NCBI GenBank assembly: GCA_029948255.1
Contig: JALIZF010001005.1
Span: 58,279-122,278, forward strand
DNA length: 64,000 nucleotides
DNA from: Telmatactis stephensoni
Taxonomy: Eukaryota; Cnidaria; Anthozoa; Actiniaria; Isophelliidae
Direction: 5' to 3'
The stretch's first letter is position 1, and each line of letters opens with the position of its first letter. The notes beneath the pieces are model-generated. The model saw nothing but the letters and a program-made list of their open reading frames with translations, was not told where the DNA came from and made no database searches. Made by a program: the position numbers and the translations under genes. Positions 35,386 to 56,579 of the stretch are shown in pieces.

Positions 35386-35630
35386 AATAGTCCAGTTTCC
35401 AATTACTAGAGACCGCTGAGTTTCCTGACAAAAGGCGCATTTATGCAGCCTTAGCCTCCTTTTCAAGAAAGCCCATGGGAATGAACTCCACTGTTGTGTT
35501 GTTCTTTATCAACAATTTCTGCATTTCTCTCACTGGTATTTTTGAAGAATTTACGTTGACTCGAGGCTAACGCTGTATAAATGCACCTTTTGTCAGGAAA
35601 CTCAGCGGTCTCTAGTAATTAGAAACTGGA
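35386..35630. mobile_element. Foldback MITE, AATAGTCCAGTTTCC family, copy 2
   Basis: Same arms as 31584-31824, but more diverged in the centre. It lies upstream of aquaglyceroporin B. Confidence 0.85.
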
Positions 35631-36181
35631 CGTCTATTCCTTGTAATAATATACCCTGTTAATATGGCCAACCTGTTGTCGTGCGAATCGAAGCACCTAC
35701 AAATATTTCAGGAATGTGTCTGTTGTTTTTAGGTCAATCAGAAATGGTTCTCTAACCACAAAGACAATGATCAAGCTCCTGATTGGCCAAGAGAAAACTT
35801 GTAGGTGCCCATGGTTTTTCTGATGCTTGTTAATTATACGAGCCATTTGAAAATCTCTGTATCAATGAAATGGTGCTAACCTGCCAATCTCATTGACAAC
35901 ATGATCATGTTTTGTCATGCAAACAAGACGAAAGAATCCTTCTTATTTCAGCATGCTAACTCAGACACGCAAGTGCGACTAAGTACCTAAGTGCACCCTC
36001 AGCTGTAATCGAATATTCAGTACCGTAAATGAGGGCGAAACCGAAAATTAACATACACGACAGTTGTGTGGATATTTACGACTGATACTCTTTAATCCAA
36101 GAAAATGTTTTTCAAGCTTTGTTCTCTTGGATTCTACAGTACAACTTGTCATGCATAACCAGGAATCGCCATATTTTCATC

Positions 36182-36400
36182 AATAGACCATTTCACGGTT
36201 CTCGTCGCTCAATCTCAGCCTCGACAGCGTGTAGCATATTCTTTAGAAATTGACTGCAGCCCATGTTAATGTAAAGAATGCACACATCAACACACAATCG
36301 AAACACTTTAAAATTCCACGGGCTGTAGTCAAATTCTAAAGAATATACTACACGGTGTCGAGGCTGAGGTTGAGCCACGAGAACCGTGAAATGGACTATT
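36182..36400. mobile_element. Foldback MITE with AATAGACCATTTCACGG end
   Basis: 219 bp; arms AATAGACCATTTCACGGTTC and inverse, followed by GAGGCTGAG words and TATTCTTTAGAA pairs. The termini resemble those of the AATAGTCCAGTTTCC family. No obvious target duplication. Confidence 0.8.
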
Positions 36401-38024
36401 CCGTATAAACACACTCAACTTGCAACAATAGTGGAACAAAAGACCAGATTTTCCGAGTAACCGAGAGGCTGATTTGTAGAAATGAATGCATTAACACAAC
36501 TGAGAAATGAAGCATCAGTTTGAAAATGAATATAATATAATATATATATAATATAATATATATACACCTGGTATCTTTGTTATGGTAATATTGTGAATTA
36601 TGAAAAACGGATTAAGTTTATCCCCCGAAAATTAACGTAGAACATTGTTTTGGGTTCTATGTTTTGGCTACGTAGAATTTACCCGACAAAAACACCTTGC
36701 ATCAAAAATAGAAACAAATGGTCGATGTATAGTTGCGGAAATTAGACCTCACAATGTTATATAATACCTTATCAAATATCTGAGTATAGTATAAACGTAG
36801 CATTTATTATAAGATAATATTTTACCTTTATTAATCTCTTTGCGTTGATCGATGGCTGTTCCACAAGTGTAATGTCTTGCTGCTTGAGTTAGCTCGCTTG
36901 AACTACCAGTGATTTGCATGAGTAATCATTAACATATATTCAATTACAGTCATATTTTATTCAGCTGATCAGAAATAAAATTTCTTTAAAATGCTCTAAA
37001 ACAAAACCTTATAGTAAAGCAATTAAAGCATGTTTTTATATTCATTTTTATATTATCATCTTCTAAAAGTATCAATCCATTGAACTGTTACAAGTGTTCT
37101 TTAATGGCGTGTTATCGTGACATCTCAGGGCAAAGTCAAGGGTTGAGGTCACACTATAACACCATTGTTGAATGTCTATTCTTCTATTCTATTCTTTGTG
37201 TTACATTATGCAAATTACCATCATAGCTGTGAATACATTTGCATAATCTTGAACAATAAAATGCAAAGCTTTTAGTCGTTCATCAGCCAACTTTGCTTTG
37301 ACTTAGAAATCTATAAAGTGATACTGAGTTATTGAAAAAAAATCGTTCGAGAGGTTTTAGAGAAATTCGAAGAAATACGTGAATATGAATGTTTGGCGTT
37401 GAATCTTAAATGGACGGTTTCACAAGGTAGAAACGTATCGAGTTATAAGATGAAGAAAGATTTTGACCAGCTTTAAGGGTCATTTTTAACTCGTGAAATT
37501 CACGAGTTATTGTGGGGGGGGGGGGGGGGGCGAATATGCAAATGTATCACTCACTCGATCACCAGTAAACTCGTTCCCAGCTCCTCTCGAGATTAAAGAT
37601 TGCCGTCCGCAAACTGCGAAAATTACATGGATGTTGACTTTGGAAACGGGCTCTTTCAACGGGCAAAAATCCTTAAAAATGTCGTTATCAGCTTTTTAAA
37701 CTCTGGTAACTTCTAATCATTTATTATCGCATCACAATCTTCCAAGTGGAAATTATCGAAGGACAAATACACGAACTTATAAACTACCTTTATATTTTGC
37801 TAAAAGAACCAAGAATGATTCAAGTCAAACCAGGAGATCTCGGAATATCAAAGTCATCAGAAAACGTTTGCATTTTTTATACTGGAACCTTAAGATTTTG
37901 CAGATTAAATTACCGCACAGGAGTTATATGGAAAGTCGCCTTTCTTTGTTACAGCTTGTATTTTGACTATTATAATTTTCTACAAGACCTGCAAGTAACT
38001 GCATAACATAAAGAATCTCCACAG
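36401..38024. other. Intergenic stretch without gene
   Basis: Contains an AT dinucleotide-like run at 36527-36563 (ATATAATATAAT words), a 22-bp palindrome TAACTCGTGAA/TTCACGAGTTA at 37489-37510, and a 20-base G run at 37517-37533. No coding region recognised. Confidence 0.5.
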
Positions 38025-38357
38025 GGAGCAGAGAAGGACCGCTTTTCTTGTTTTCGTACGCACCTATATATTTTATCTTCATCCGCGCGCCATCTTCGTT
38101 TTCCGGGTAGGTTCTTCATATATGGTGCATTATAATGGGTCCTATTGTATATAACGAAATACTATTATTATTATTATTATTATGTTATATACAATAGGAC
38201 CCATTATAATGTACCATATATGAAGGACCTACCTGGTTTTCTTTATTTACCTCTGTACGAATATGCTTGAGCCCGTTCCCAACGGTCGTGCTGAACGCGC
38301 GCAAAAGAGGATGAATTTTTGGTCAATGTGATAAAATGTGGAAAGGGGTGAAACTCC
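38025..38357. repeat. Interspersed repeat, copy interrupted by a MITE
   Basis: Matches 2675-2885 on both sides of the palindromic insertion at 38103-38236. Shared words include TTTTATCTTCATCC and GAATATGCTTGAGCCC. Confidence 0.8.
38103..38236. mobile_element. 134-bp palindromic MITE, insertion shown by an empty site
   Basis: Arms start CCGGGTAGGTTCTTCATATA and end in TATATACAATAGGACCC; the centre is a TTA run. Flanks are TTTT on both sides (38099-38102, 38237-38240), though a T run makes this weak. The paralogous repeat at 2675-2885 lacks the element. Confidence 0.88.
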
Positions 38358-38759
38358 GGTCACGTGATGGTTCAGTGATCGCTGCAGGTCACTGGTGACG
38401 AAGTAAAAATGCAAGCGAAATATAAAGCAAAAACGGATGTGACGTATATCAGTGAAAACGACGCGTGGCGAGAGAGCACAAAAATGTTTTCTAGACTCAG
38501 TATTTTATCTCTGTTTAATTCCTTGTATTAATAAATGTCTCTTTGCTCTTAATTTAAAAGATATGCATGTATGCATGCATTTACATAGATTTCTGCTTGA
38601 GGTAAGTTGAGAATTTCTCTTATAGCAAATAGTTTAAACGCAAAATCTACATGATTTGAGTTTGGGATTCATGTCACCGAAAAATGTACCCTGTATAATG
38701 TAATAATTTTAGTAACGGTGATTCTCCAAAAGGATTTGCAGTACTCCCTTATGTAACGG

Positions 38760-39780
38760 GGAGTCACCGCAACGATGCTGCGAATCCTTCGCAGCCACCA
38801 AATAAAAGACCACTGTCAAAGCCTAATACAGATCTTATTCCAAGTGAACGCAAGACAGGGGTGCGGTGATTTATGAGATCCACTGTTGCGATTGCAATGT
38901 TGTGTACATTGGTGAGACAGGGAGGTCGCTACAGACAAGAACTGAAAAGGTTGAGCACATGACAAGGACATGGCTAGCCTGCGTCACATCCGGACTTTTC
39001 CTCCGTTAAGTCCGTCTGCGAAATAGCGAGCAACCCGTGTTCTGAGACCCCCAGCAAATAGCACGATTATATATAACAGACGCTGATTGGCTGGGGCTTT
39101 TTTTGAATTCTAACGAAACTCGTGATTGGCTTGCTTAATGTTCGTAGACGGTAGTGTCGATGTTTTGACAGCTTGATGGACTCCAGTTATTAACAAACTT
39201 TATTGCTAGCATGACCTGGGGCCAATCTCGTAATTTCTCTTTGAGAGAATGTTTGTGAACTAAGGCTATTATTTAGCAATATGTTCGATTGGAATGTTTC
39301 GAAAGTTTCTTTTTATAGCAGGCAAATCGATGGATCTAACTGGTAGGTTGTTTTCATAATCACGGTAAATCTAACGGAAGTGTTGTCATGGCGAAGACAA
39401 ACACACCAGTGATCATAGAGCCAATCACGAGTTTCGTTAGAATACAAAAAAAATGCGCCAGCCAATCAGCGTCTGTTATATATAATCGTGCTATATGCTG
39501 GGGGTCTCAGAACACGGTTTTGTTCGTTATTTTCGCAGACGGACTTAACGGAGGAAAAGTCCGGATGTGACGCAGGCTAGGACATGGCCTACGTCCGTCT
39601 CGATAAATCTGAGTGCTCAGCACTAGCGGAACATAAGCTAACATAGCTGGGCGACAAGAACGTGGCGTGGCTGGAAGCAATAAAGATCACTGGAAATGAA
39701 CATTCCGTCAGTAATCAAGACAGCGCGGAAGAACTGTCACAGAACAAGATTTTACTTGACTCAGTCTAGCGGTCAACTTT
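38760..39780 (+). pseudogene. Penelope-like retroelement fragment (GIY-YIG domain)
   Basis: The plus strand reads PNTDLIPSERKTGV, then after a one-base shift VIYEIHCCDCNVVYIGETGR and SLQTRTEKVEHM. That is the GIY-YIG endonuclease N-terminal core with the CxxC typical of Penelope elements. After a 605-bp insertion the sense resumes as AYVRLDKSECSALAEHKLT, a stop, and GDKNVAWLEAI, matching the usual C-terminal end of that domain. No reverse transcriptase was found upstream. Dead: frameshift, stop and insertion. Confidence 0.78.
38975..39579. mobile_element. 605-bp MULE-like foldback element with 9-bp target duplication
   Basis: Ends TAGCCTGCGTCACATCCGGA and inverse; arms extend ~180 bp with few mismatches. 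Flanked by GGACATGGC (38966-38974 and 39580-39588). The 9-bp duplication and long arms are as in Mutator-like elements. It is inserted in the Penelope-like GIY-YIG frame. Confidence 0.93.
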
Positions 39781-39959
39781 ATCAGTTTAAAACGTTAACT
39801 TTATTCATTTATTAAGTTTCCTTCAATGTTCAGTAGCATATCATCATATAATTTCATTTGTAATTTTATATCATTTCCTTGAGCTGTCTCGAGTGCGAGC
39901 TAATGCCGTTTATTACCATAGTTACGGCTTGTTACCAAGTCATCTCTAGCCTGCGTTGC

Positions 39960-40050
39960 TGGCTCTCGGCAAGGGAAAGGGAGGGGAGCAGAGGGGGAAG
40001 GAGGGGAAAGGGGAGGGGGACTTGGGAGGAGAGGAGGGAAAGAAAGCCTG
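39960..40050. repeat. Polypurine tract
   Basis: Nearly pure G/A strand for ~80 bases (GGGAAAGGGAGGGGAGCAGA and onward), which could form triplex or quadruplex structures. It explains the proline/serine-rich false ORF on the other strand. Confidence 0.75.
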
Positions 40051-40347
40051 CCGGTAAACCCCTGGTTTTTCCGTTACTCCATCGCTAGGCGAGGCGTTAT
40101 AATCCTCTGCATTTGAGTCACTAGAAAGGCTTGTGCATGTCCGTTTATAATTATAATCAGTCATCGTTGTTATAAATAGTCTGTTCGGGAACAAACCTTC
40201 AGCTTACTGCTGAAATAGTGAAAATATCACACAATTTACTGCGGAGAAAAATCAGTGTCACTTCTAGATATCGTTTGATTTCGAAGTCCCGAATAATTTC
40301 TGTCAAACAAAAAGAAACTGATCAGAATGAGCTGGAGAGGGGTCAAT

Positions 40348-40976
40348 CCCGGGGGAGGGGGTACTCCCTTATAAAAGGGGGCGGGGCGCCTCATCGGAAA
40401 ATTCGGAAAATAACCCCTAAAAGGGGACCTGTGATTTTGAGATGATGTGCGTGGCATTGATGAAATTTCACCCCTAAAGGCGGTGTTACACGAGACTATT
40501 TTTAACGACGATTTTCCGCGCAACGTTGCAACAACTTGCAATATTTTGCGTTGCGAGTTTCTAACTTGGATTAAAAAACTCGCAACGCGTTGCCGAAGCG
40601 AAAATTTCAAGAAAATCGTTCCAAGTGTCATGTTACACGAGAAAGATTTTTAACGCAACGCCGTTGCGCTGAAAATCGTCGTTAAAAATCGTTTCCTGTA
40701 ACACCGCCTTAAGAGGAACCAATCAATAACCTGTTATTTTGGTTCGGTTTCTCGATATCATGTGTACTTTGACGCACTTTATAAGGGAGTAAAATAAAAT
40801 CAAGTCTTGAAAAGGAAGCATTGTTGTTGATGGTATAAACCTAAAAGGGAACCACAAAACTCAGCTGGTGGGCATATCGTCATCATCACCCTAAGCGGGA
40901 CCAAAACACTGGTTTCAAACCCTAAAAGGGACGACGAGGACCCCCGCCCCCTTTTATAAGGGAGTCCCTCCCCGGG
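40348..40976. mobile_element. MITE with CCCGGGG..GGTACTCCC ends, disrupted
   Basis: Starts CCCGGGGGAGGGGGTACTCC and ends GGGAGTCCCTCCCCGGG, with the inner pair CTTATAAAAGGGGGCGGGG / inverse. The interior has AACCCTAAAAGGGA-type words as in the element at 18188-18544. No clean target duplication. A second MITE is inserted at 40478-40709. Confidence 0.8.
40478..40709. mobile_element. Harbinger-like MITE nested in the previous element
   Basis: Terminal inverted repeats AGGCGGTGTTACACGAGA with a subterminal TTTTTAACGACGATTTTC, flanked by TAA on each side (40475-40477, 40710-40712). The interior is built from CGTTGCG-type words. A related half copy lies at 55472-55690. Confidence 0.88.
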
Positions 40977-41544
40977 TTCAAAGGTTAATTCTCTCAATTC
41001 TTAATTCTTCCCGTCTTCGGTGGTTTTTCGGTGATTATAGTCTTACTGATTTCGCGGCAGCGTTCATATTTTCTAGAACGTCCTCTAGGTATTTAAAATG
41101 TGCAGTTTCTTTCATGCGTTTTGGGCTAGAATTGCGCTTTTCCACATCACGAAATACAACAGCAAAACTTCACATTGAGATTGACCAACTTGACCAACGT
41201 CAAAGTTTTTTGGAGTGCATGTGTGTATCTTGTTGCGGCAATGTCAGAGGATTTTAAAAACACCATTCTTACCATAAATGTGAGAATTATTGGTGCTAAA
41301 AACGTCCAGCATGTCTTGAGTTTTACAACAGAATAAAACTGAAGCAATATATCAGATAGTTCAGCACCATTTAAGACTTTTAATGCACACTAAGGATTCT
41401 AATAATAATCATCTCGAGTTTAGAGTATTCTACACGTATACAGTTGCGAAATTGCGTTTTCAATCATGGAATCTTCCAAATTAAAATTCATTTAGAAAAA
41501 TTTAAAAATTCACCTGAAAAAGTATTACAAAACAAAAAATATTA

Positions 41545-41833
41545 GGCTAAGGTCAAACGTCGTACTTCACATGAGCCGTATTTAATTCAAAGAAATAAGT
41601 TCATGTAAAGTTCGACGTTTGACCCAAATTAGGTGCGACTGATGATTTGGTACGACTAAGTCGTTTTATACAACTGACTCCCAGGTGTGCTACACTTGAA
41701 CTTAATTAACCGAGTTTTAGGATCGACTCATTTAGTACGACGTTTGACCTGGCTTGTCGAACTAAATTGTTTGGGTCGACCTGAATTCCACAATTAAGTA
41801 CAGCTCAATTAAGTACGACGTTTGACCTTAGCC
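41545..41833. mobile_element. Harbinger-like MITE with TTA duplication
   Basis: 289 bp; ends GGCTAAGGTCAAACGTCGTA and inverse, flanked by TTA (41542-41544, 41834-41836). The motif ACGTTTGACC recurs four times internally. It lies 58 bp beyond the stop codon of the truncated aquaglyceroporin C (minus sense). Confidence 0.88.
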
Positions 41834-41890
41834 TTAAGTAGAGGACAGGAATTAAAGAACACTTATAGTTACAACAAGTGCTTTCACAAT

Positions 41891-43834
41891 CTAAATAGCA
41901 CTCTCTCGCTCATCCTTCTTGCGGCTTTGACTAGCAGGAACAAGCCGACTTTGTTGGTTGTCGTCGTTCTCGGCTGCAGACTGTTCAGTATGATCAACGC
42001 AGTGATGCAACTCAACCAAGAAGATGTACGCAAATGCACCAATGACACCGCCTAGAGGACACGCCACACAGGGAACCCAAGACCAATTATTAGCAGCACT
42101 GAAAATAAAACAGCATATCGTACCGGGGCTGCTGTAGCCACCCAATTAATCATTCTCGTTAATAAAGTTCAAATTTCCGGTTAAAAACAAAGTAATGTTT
42201 TTTTAGTATTTGCTGCTATAAAAAGATTAAGAGGAGATTTTTTTTAATGACGAGCAATAATGGCGAAAAGCGCCAAAAACTAGACTTTCGTGCGAGTTTT
42301 AATCCATAATTTTCGTTCTGGATCGATTAACAATCAATTAATTAAATCCTTTTTCTACCAGCTAGTTAAAAACTGATGTACCAAGATAAAATACCTGTTT
42401 AAAACAAATTTTTGAATTGTACAAAGACTTTTTTTTTACGTTGTGTTGGGACTAAGCTTTTTCAAGCTGAATATCAGGAAAACATACAGCAAATGAGCAA
42501 ATGAAGGCCTAAACCTCATTTTCGATCCAAATTTTCGCTTTGGATTAACACTTTGATTCAACTTTCATTGGCTAAAACTAATTACAAACAACTTAAGGTG
42601 GCTCGAAATAGTTTTCTATTGACAAATAATGCTTCCGTTTTTCACTTCACAAACTGAGCAACATACTCTTGACCAACCAAAACAGTTTTTACACCATGCA
42701 GCTATTGGACTTGAATCAAAGTTTTGATTTTTGTCTATTTCACTTCGATTTGTGTTGCCATAGCGACGGTAAACAAAGATGGCTGAAATCAATTTTTTTA
42801 AATATCTCTCGGAATTGAGCAGCTCCAGACAAGGGACAGTAAACTACATAATAAAGTAAAGAAATTAAGGCACAATTCACCAAGCCGTTTTTGAATAAAT
42901 TACAAACAATTAAAAAAATGAAATTTATTGATTAGCTTATTAAGTGATAAGCTTACCCTAGTTTAATCACAATGGTTTTCCCGTCAGTAGATAAACTGAG
43001 ATCAAGGTTTTGTTTTTTGTCAGTTTCAGTGTAATTGGTGTTACCATGGCAACGATATATAAATAGGACTGAAATCAGTTCTTCTGAAATAGCTCTTGAT
43101 TTCAAAGAATTCCAAGCACCCAAATACTATGTAACAAAGTACATACCAAGGTAAAGTAGATAACATAGTAGAACTCTTTGATTGAAGTGATTTGGAATAA
43201 AGGACCGGAAATTGGCAAATGTGCATTATTTATGTTTTCGCATTTTATTCGAAAACGGCTTGGTAAAAATTATTGGATTCAGCTTTAATTTCTTTGCTTT
43301 ATCATGTAGTTTATTGCCCATATAGTCCCTTGTCTAGAGCTACTCGAGTTCGAAAGATATTTTAGAAAATTTGATTTCAGCCATCTTTGTTTTCCGTCGC
43401 TATGGCAACACAAATCGACATGAAATAGACAAAAATATAAACCCTTATTTAAGTCCAATAACTATTGTAAAAACCGTTTTGGTTGGTCAAGAGTAAGTTG
43501 TTCAATTCGCGGAATTAAAAACGGAAGCATGGTCAATAAAAAAACTATATCGAACCACCTTAAACTTTCTGACAGAAATGATTTTAGTTTTGTACAACAG
43601 CTATTCTTCAACTCAAGAGTTTTTGTTGTTCATTACTCGAACTTGAAAAAAATATCCTGATCTTCATTAGATGGCCATGGTCGATCACGGTATTTACAGT
43701 ATAGTTTGTAATTATACTCACGTGAAGACCTCTCCTCCCCAGCCCGCCATGGCCGTGAAGATTCTTGGTCCCAGATCTCTAGCAGGATTGATGGCGTAAC
43801 CACAGTTAAAACCAAACGTTGCACCAATGACAAA
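41891..43834 (-). pseudogene. AQP: Aquaglyceroporin C, truncated copy
   Basis: Only the 3' part of a third locus remains. Part of exon 5 is at 43834-43722, reading [20 protein letters not shown] and onward to GGEVFT, nearly identical in DNA to exon 5 of gene A. Exon 6 is at 42098-41891, ANNWSWVPCVACPLGG to a stop after KKDERESAI, clearly diverged from A and B. Homology to exon 5 stops abruptly at 43835, in mid-exon, and no exons 1-4 were found further upstream on this strand. Its intron holds the transposon at 42593-43563. The first NPA box is missing, so it cannot make a channel. Confidence 0.85.
42593..43563. mobile_element. 0.97-kb element with TTAAGGTGGCTCG ends, copy 2
   Basis: Same terminal and internal inverted blocks as 32048-32920. 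Ends TTAAGGTGGCTCGAAATAG and inverse ATCGAACCACCTTAA; the outer TTAA may be the target duplication. Confidence 0.82.
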
Positions 43835-44642
43835 TGTAGCGTGGTAGGACGGTCCTCCGTGGCAGACTGGTCTTTCCTGATATGAACCAATCAAAGACAC
43901 GCTTTTATCCACCAATGATTTTACGTGGTGAAGTTGTCTTGTAAATGATTAGTGAAACTGTTACTTGATCGGTGTGATTACGAAGCACGATTGTCCCTGA
44001 AGTGTGTAATCTGTAATTCCATTTTATTCTAACTTTTTATTCGAACTTCCTTGGATTTGAAGCTGTATTTTCCACGCTTTGTAAAGGTATGCTGAGATAC
44101 TAAGCTTAAATGACTGATTTGTACGATAAATGATGGCTCAATTATATTCTTGATGTAGCTCGCGATCTCACCTTGAGGATACTTCTCCTTCATCATCGAT
44201 ATAGCGTATTTTTTTTGGCATTCTTAAAACTTTGATGTTGTTTTATGATCATCATCTCGTTCATATTATCATAGTCGGTTGAAAATATAACTATTGTGAG
44301 TGTGATGTGTCCTTTTGGCTTGAAGATTGAAATGGATTGAATGTTCAAAAATTCCAGCAACTCAGAGATGAATTACAGATGCATAGACTTGTAGTCAGTC
44401 ATTCTGTTCCTTTCACAAAATTTTCTAACAATTTTCAAACTAAGATAGTTCGGGCGAAGTTGCGAAGTTTCTATTCAACAGTATAACTTCGGTTCGAAGC
44501 GAAGTTCGCTTCATTAAATTAACACTAGTTTTAACACTTTTCGTAGAATTGGTGAGTGACTCTGAAACAAAAGTTCCACAATAAGAGGTCTAAACGAGGA
44601 ACCAAATTGAGGACTTCCTTTCATCATTTTTTTATACAAAAG

Positions 44643-55111
<10,469 letters not shown>

Positions 55112-55471
55112 ATCCCACTTTTCACTAAAAGGTAAGTTGTATATCCTTTACAAAATACGCAATAATTATATACTGGCATTAGGCTGAAGAAGACGATTCA
55201 AAGTTAAAACCTGAACTAAATCAATCTGCCAATGGCGAAACAATTCGTGGATTGAGAACCTATTTCCAACAGCAATAGCATCCGACTAGTCACCACCCCT
55301 CCAATGGCGTGCCGACGGTAGCAGGACCCAACCGCGGAAAATAATCAAAAGCCGTCAAGAATCCGAGACCCGGAGGTGAAGGGACCCGGACCCATAGCTA
55401 GAACCCCCGGTATAACAGTTGTACCCAAATCAAAACCGCGACAATGCCACGCAGTGTAATATTGTACATAA

Positions 55472-55690
55472 AGGCAGTGTTACACGAGACGATTTTGAAC
55501 GAAGATTGTCCGCGCCACGGCGTTGCCATAAAATTGTGTTGGTGTAACATGGCACTTGAAGCGATGCTCCGTGCAATTTACGCTTCGGCAACTCGAAGTA
55601 CTGATACAAATTCGCAACGCTCACCTCGTGGTCACAAAAATTACTCCCCAAGTTTGCTTGAGGATAACATTGGCGTTTAGCTTCTCATCT
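55472..55690. mobile_element. Partial Harbinger-like MITE
   Basis: Left end AAGGCAGTGTTACACGAGAC followed by TTTTGAACGAAGATTGTCCG, the same family as 40478-40709. The interior shares GTGTAACATGGCACTTG and CGCAACGCTC words. The right terminal repeat was not found, so it is likely truncated. Confidence 0.7.
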
Positions 55691-55814
55691 CTCCATATTT
55701 TGTTCACAATTTACAATAGGTATTTGTCTTTCTTACAGCAGATATAGTTCTCGCTGTTTTTGAAATGTTGTTGAGATTTTGGCGGTAGTTTTGACTACAT
55801 AATTTTGCGTCATA

Positions 55815-56214
55815 ATAAATAATAAATAAATAAATTTGGGGTAGCTCATCACCCTTCCTCGCAGCCAAGTGCTGAATTACGAAGGGCGCAGCTCAACGTG
55901 ATCGAGTCGAAGGTTTACAAGGGCGCTTTCATTACGAGACAATTGAACAATCACACATTTACATACAAATTTACATACACATACACGTAGCAGCCACCAT
56001 ACGACTCATGTCTGATCACGGAGCACAGCTTAGATCGAAACTAGTTCGTTGTTACTGAGGGAGGAAAAACCGGAGAACCCGGAGAAAAAACCCTCGAAGC
56101 AAGGGAGAGAAGGAACAAGAAACTCAAGCCACATGTGATGCCCCGTCCGGGGATTGAACGAGGGACCACAGCGGTGACAGACCGGCGCTCTCACCGCTTG
56201 GCCACCCTTGCTTC
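55815..56214 (-). mobile_element. tRNA-derived SINE (minus strand)
   Basis: Reads from 56214: TGGCCAAGCGGTGAGAGCGC (A-box-like) and GTTCAATCCCCGG (B-box-like), then TCTCCGGGTTCTCCGG with TTTTTCCTCCCTCAG, shared with 18905-19235. The 3' body reaches an ATTT-rich tail at 55815-55840. The arms are too mismatched for a working tRNA. Confidence 0.8.
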
Positions 56215-56579
56215 CCAAAAGGCAGCGCAAATTTTGTATCGCAACTTCTAAGGATTAAATTGGCCCGATACATGTTGTATGTAGTCCTCTATGCCTTTAT
56301 ACTTGATTGACGAAATAGGAAAAAAATTCACCTCGGAATTTTAGATTATGACCAATTTTTCTCAAAAAGCCATTTTTAAAAGTCGTCTGATATCTCGAAT
56401 TACTTGATCTAATTCGCAGAAAAATAATTACCGGTACAAATTTCAAGGCTTGTAGACAAATGGCTGCAAATTTCTCAGAAATCGGACAAGGGTTTGATGT
56501 AAAAAGACGCGTTTGAAATTCATGCCCAACAAACAAATCAATAGTTACGGGCCACCTTAAATCCACATGTTTTCGAATC

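Noticed and set aside
39946..40194. Proline/serine-rich minus-strand protein
   Set aside because: Translation of a polypurine tract, with no exon signals.
43633..43915. Short membrane protein starting at 43915 and containing the second NPA box
   Set aside because: It is the truncated exon 5 of aquaglyceroporin C; bases above 43834 are unrelated to aquaporins.
56040..56214. Functional tRNA gene
   Set aside because: A- and B-box-like words are present but the cloverleaf arms do not pair properly and a SINE body follows.
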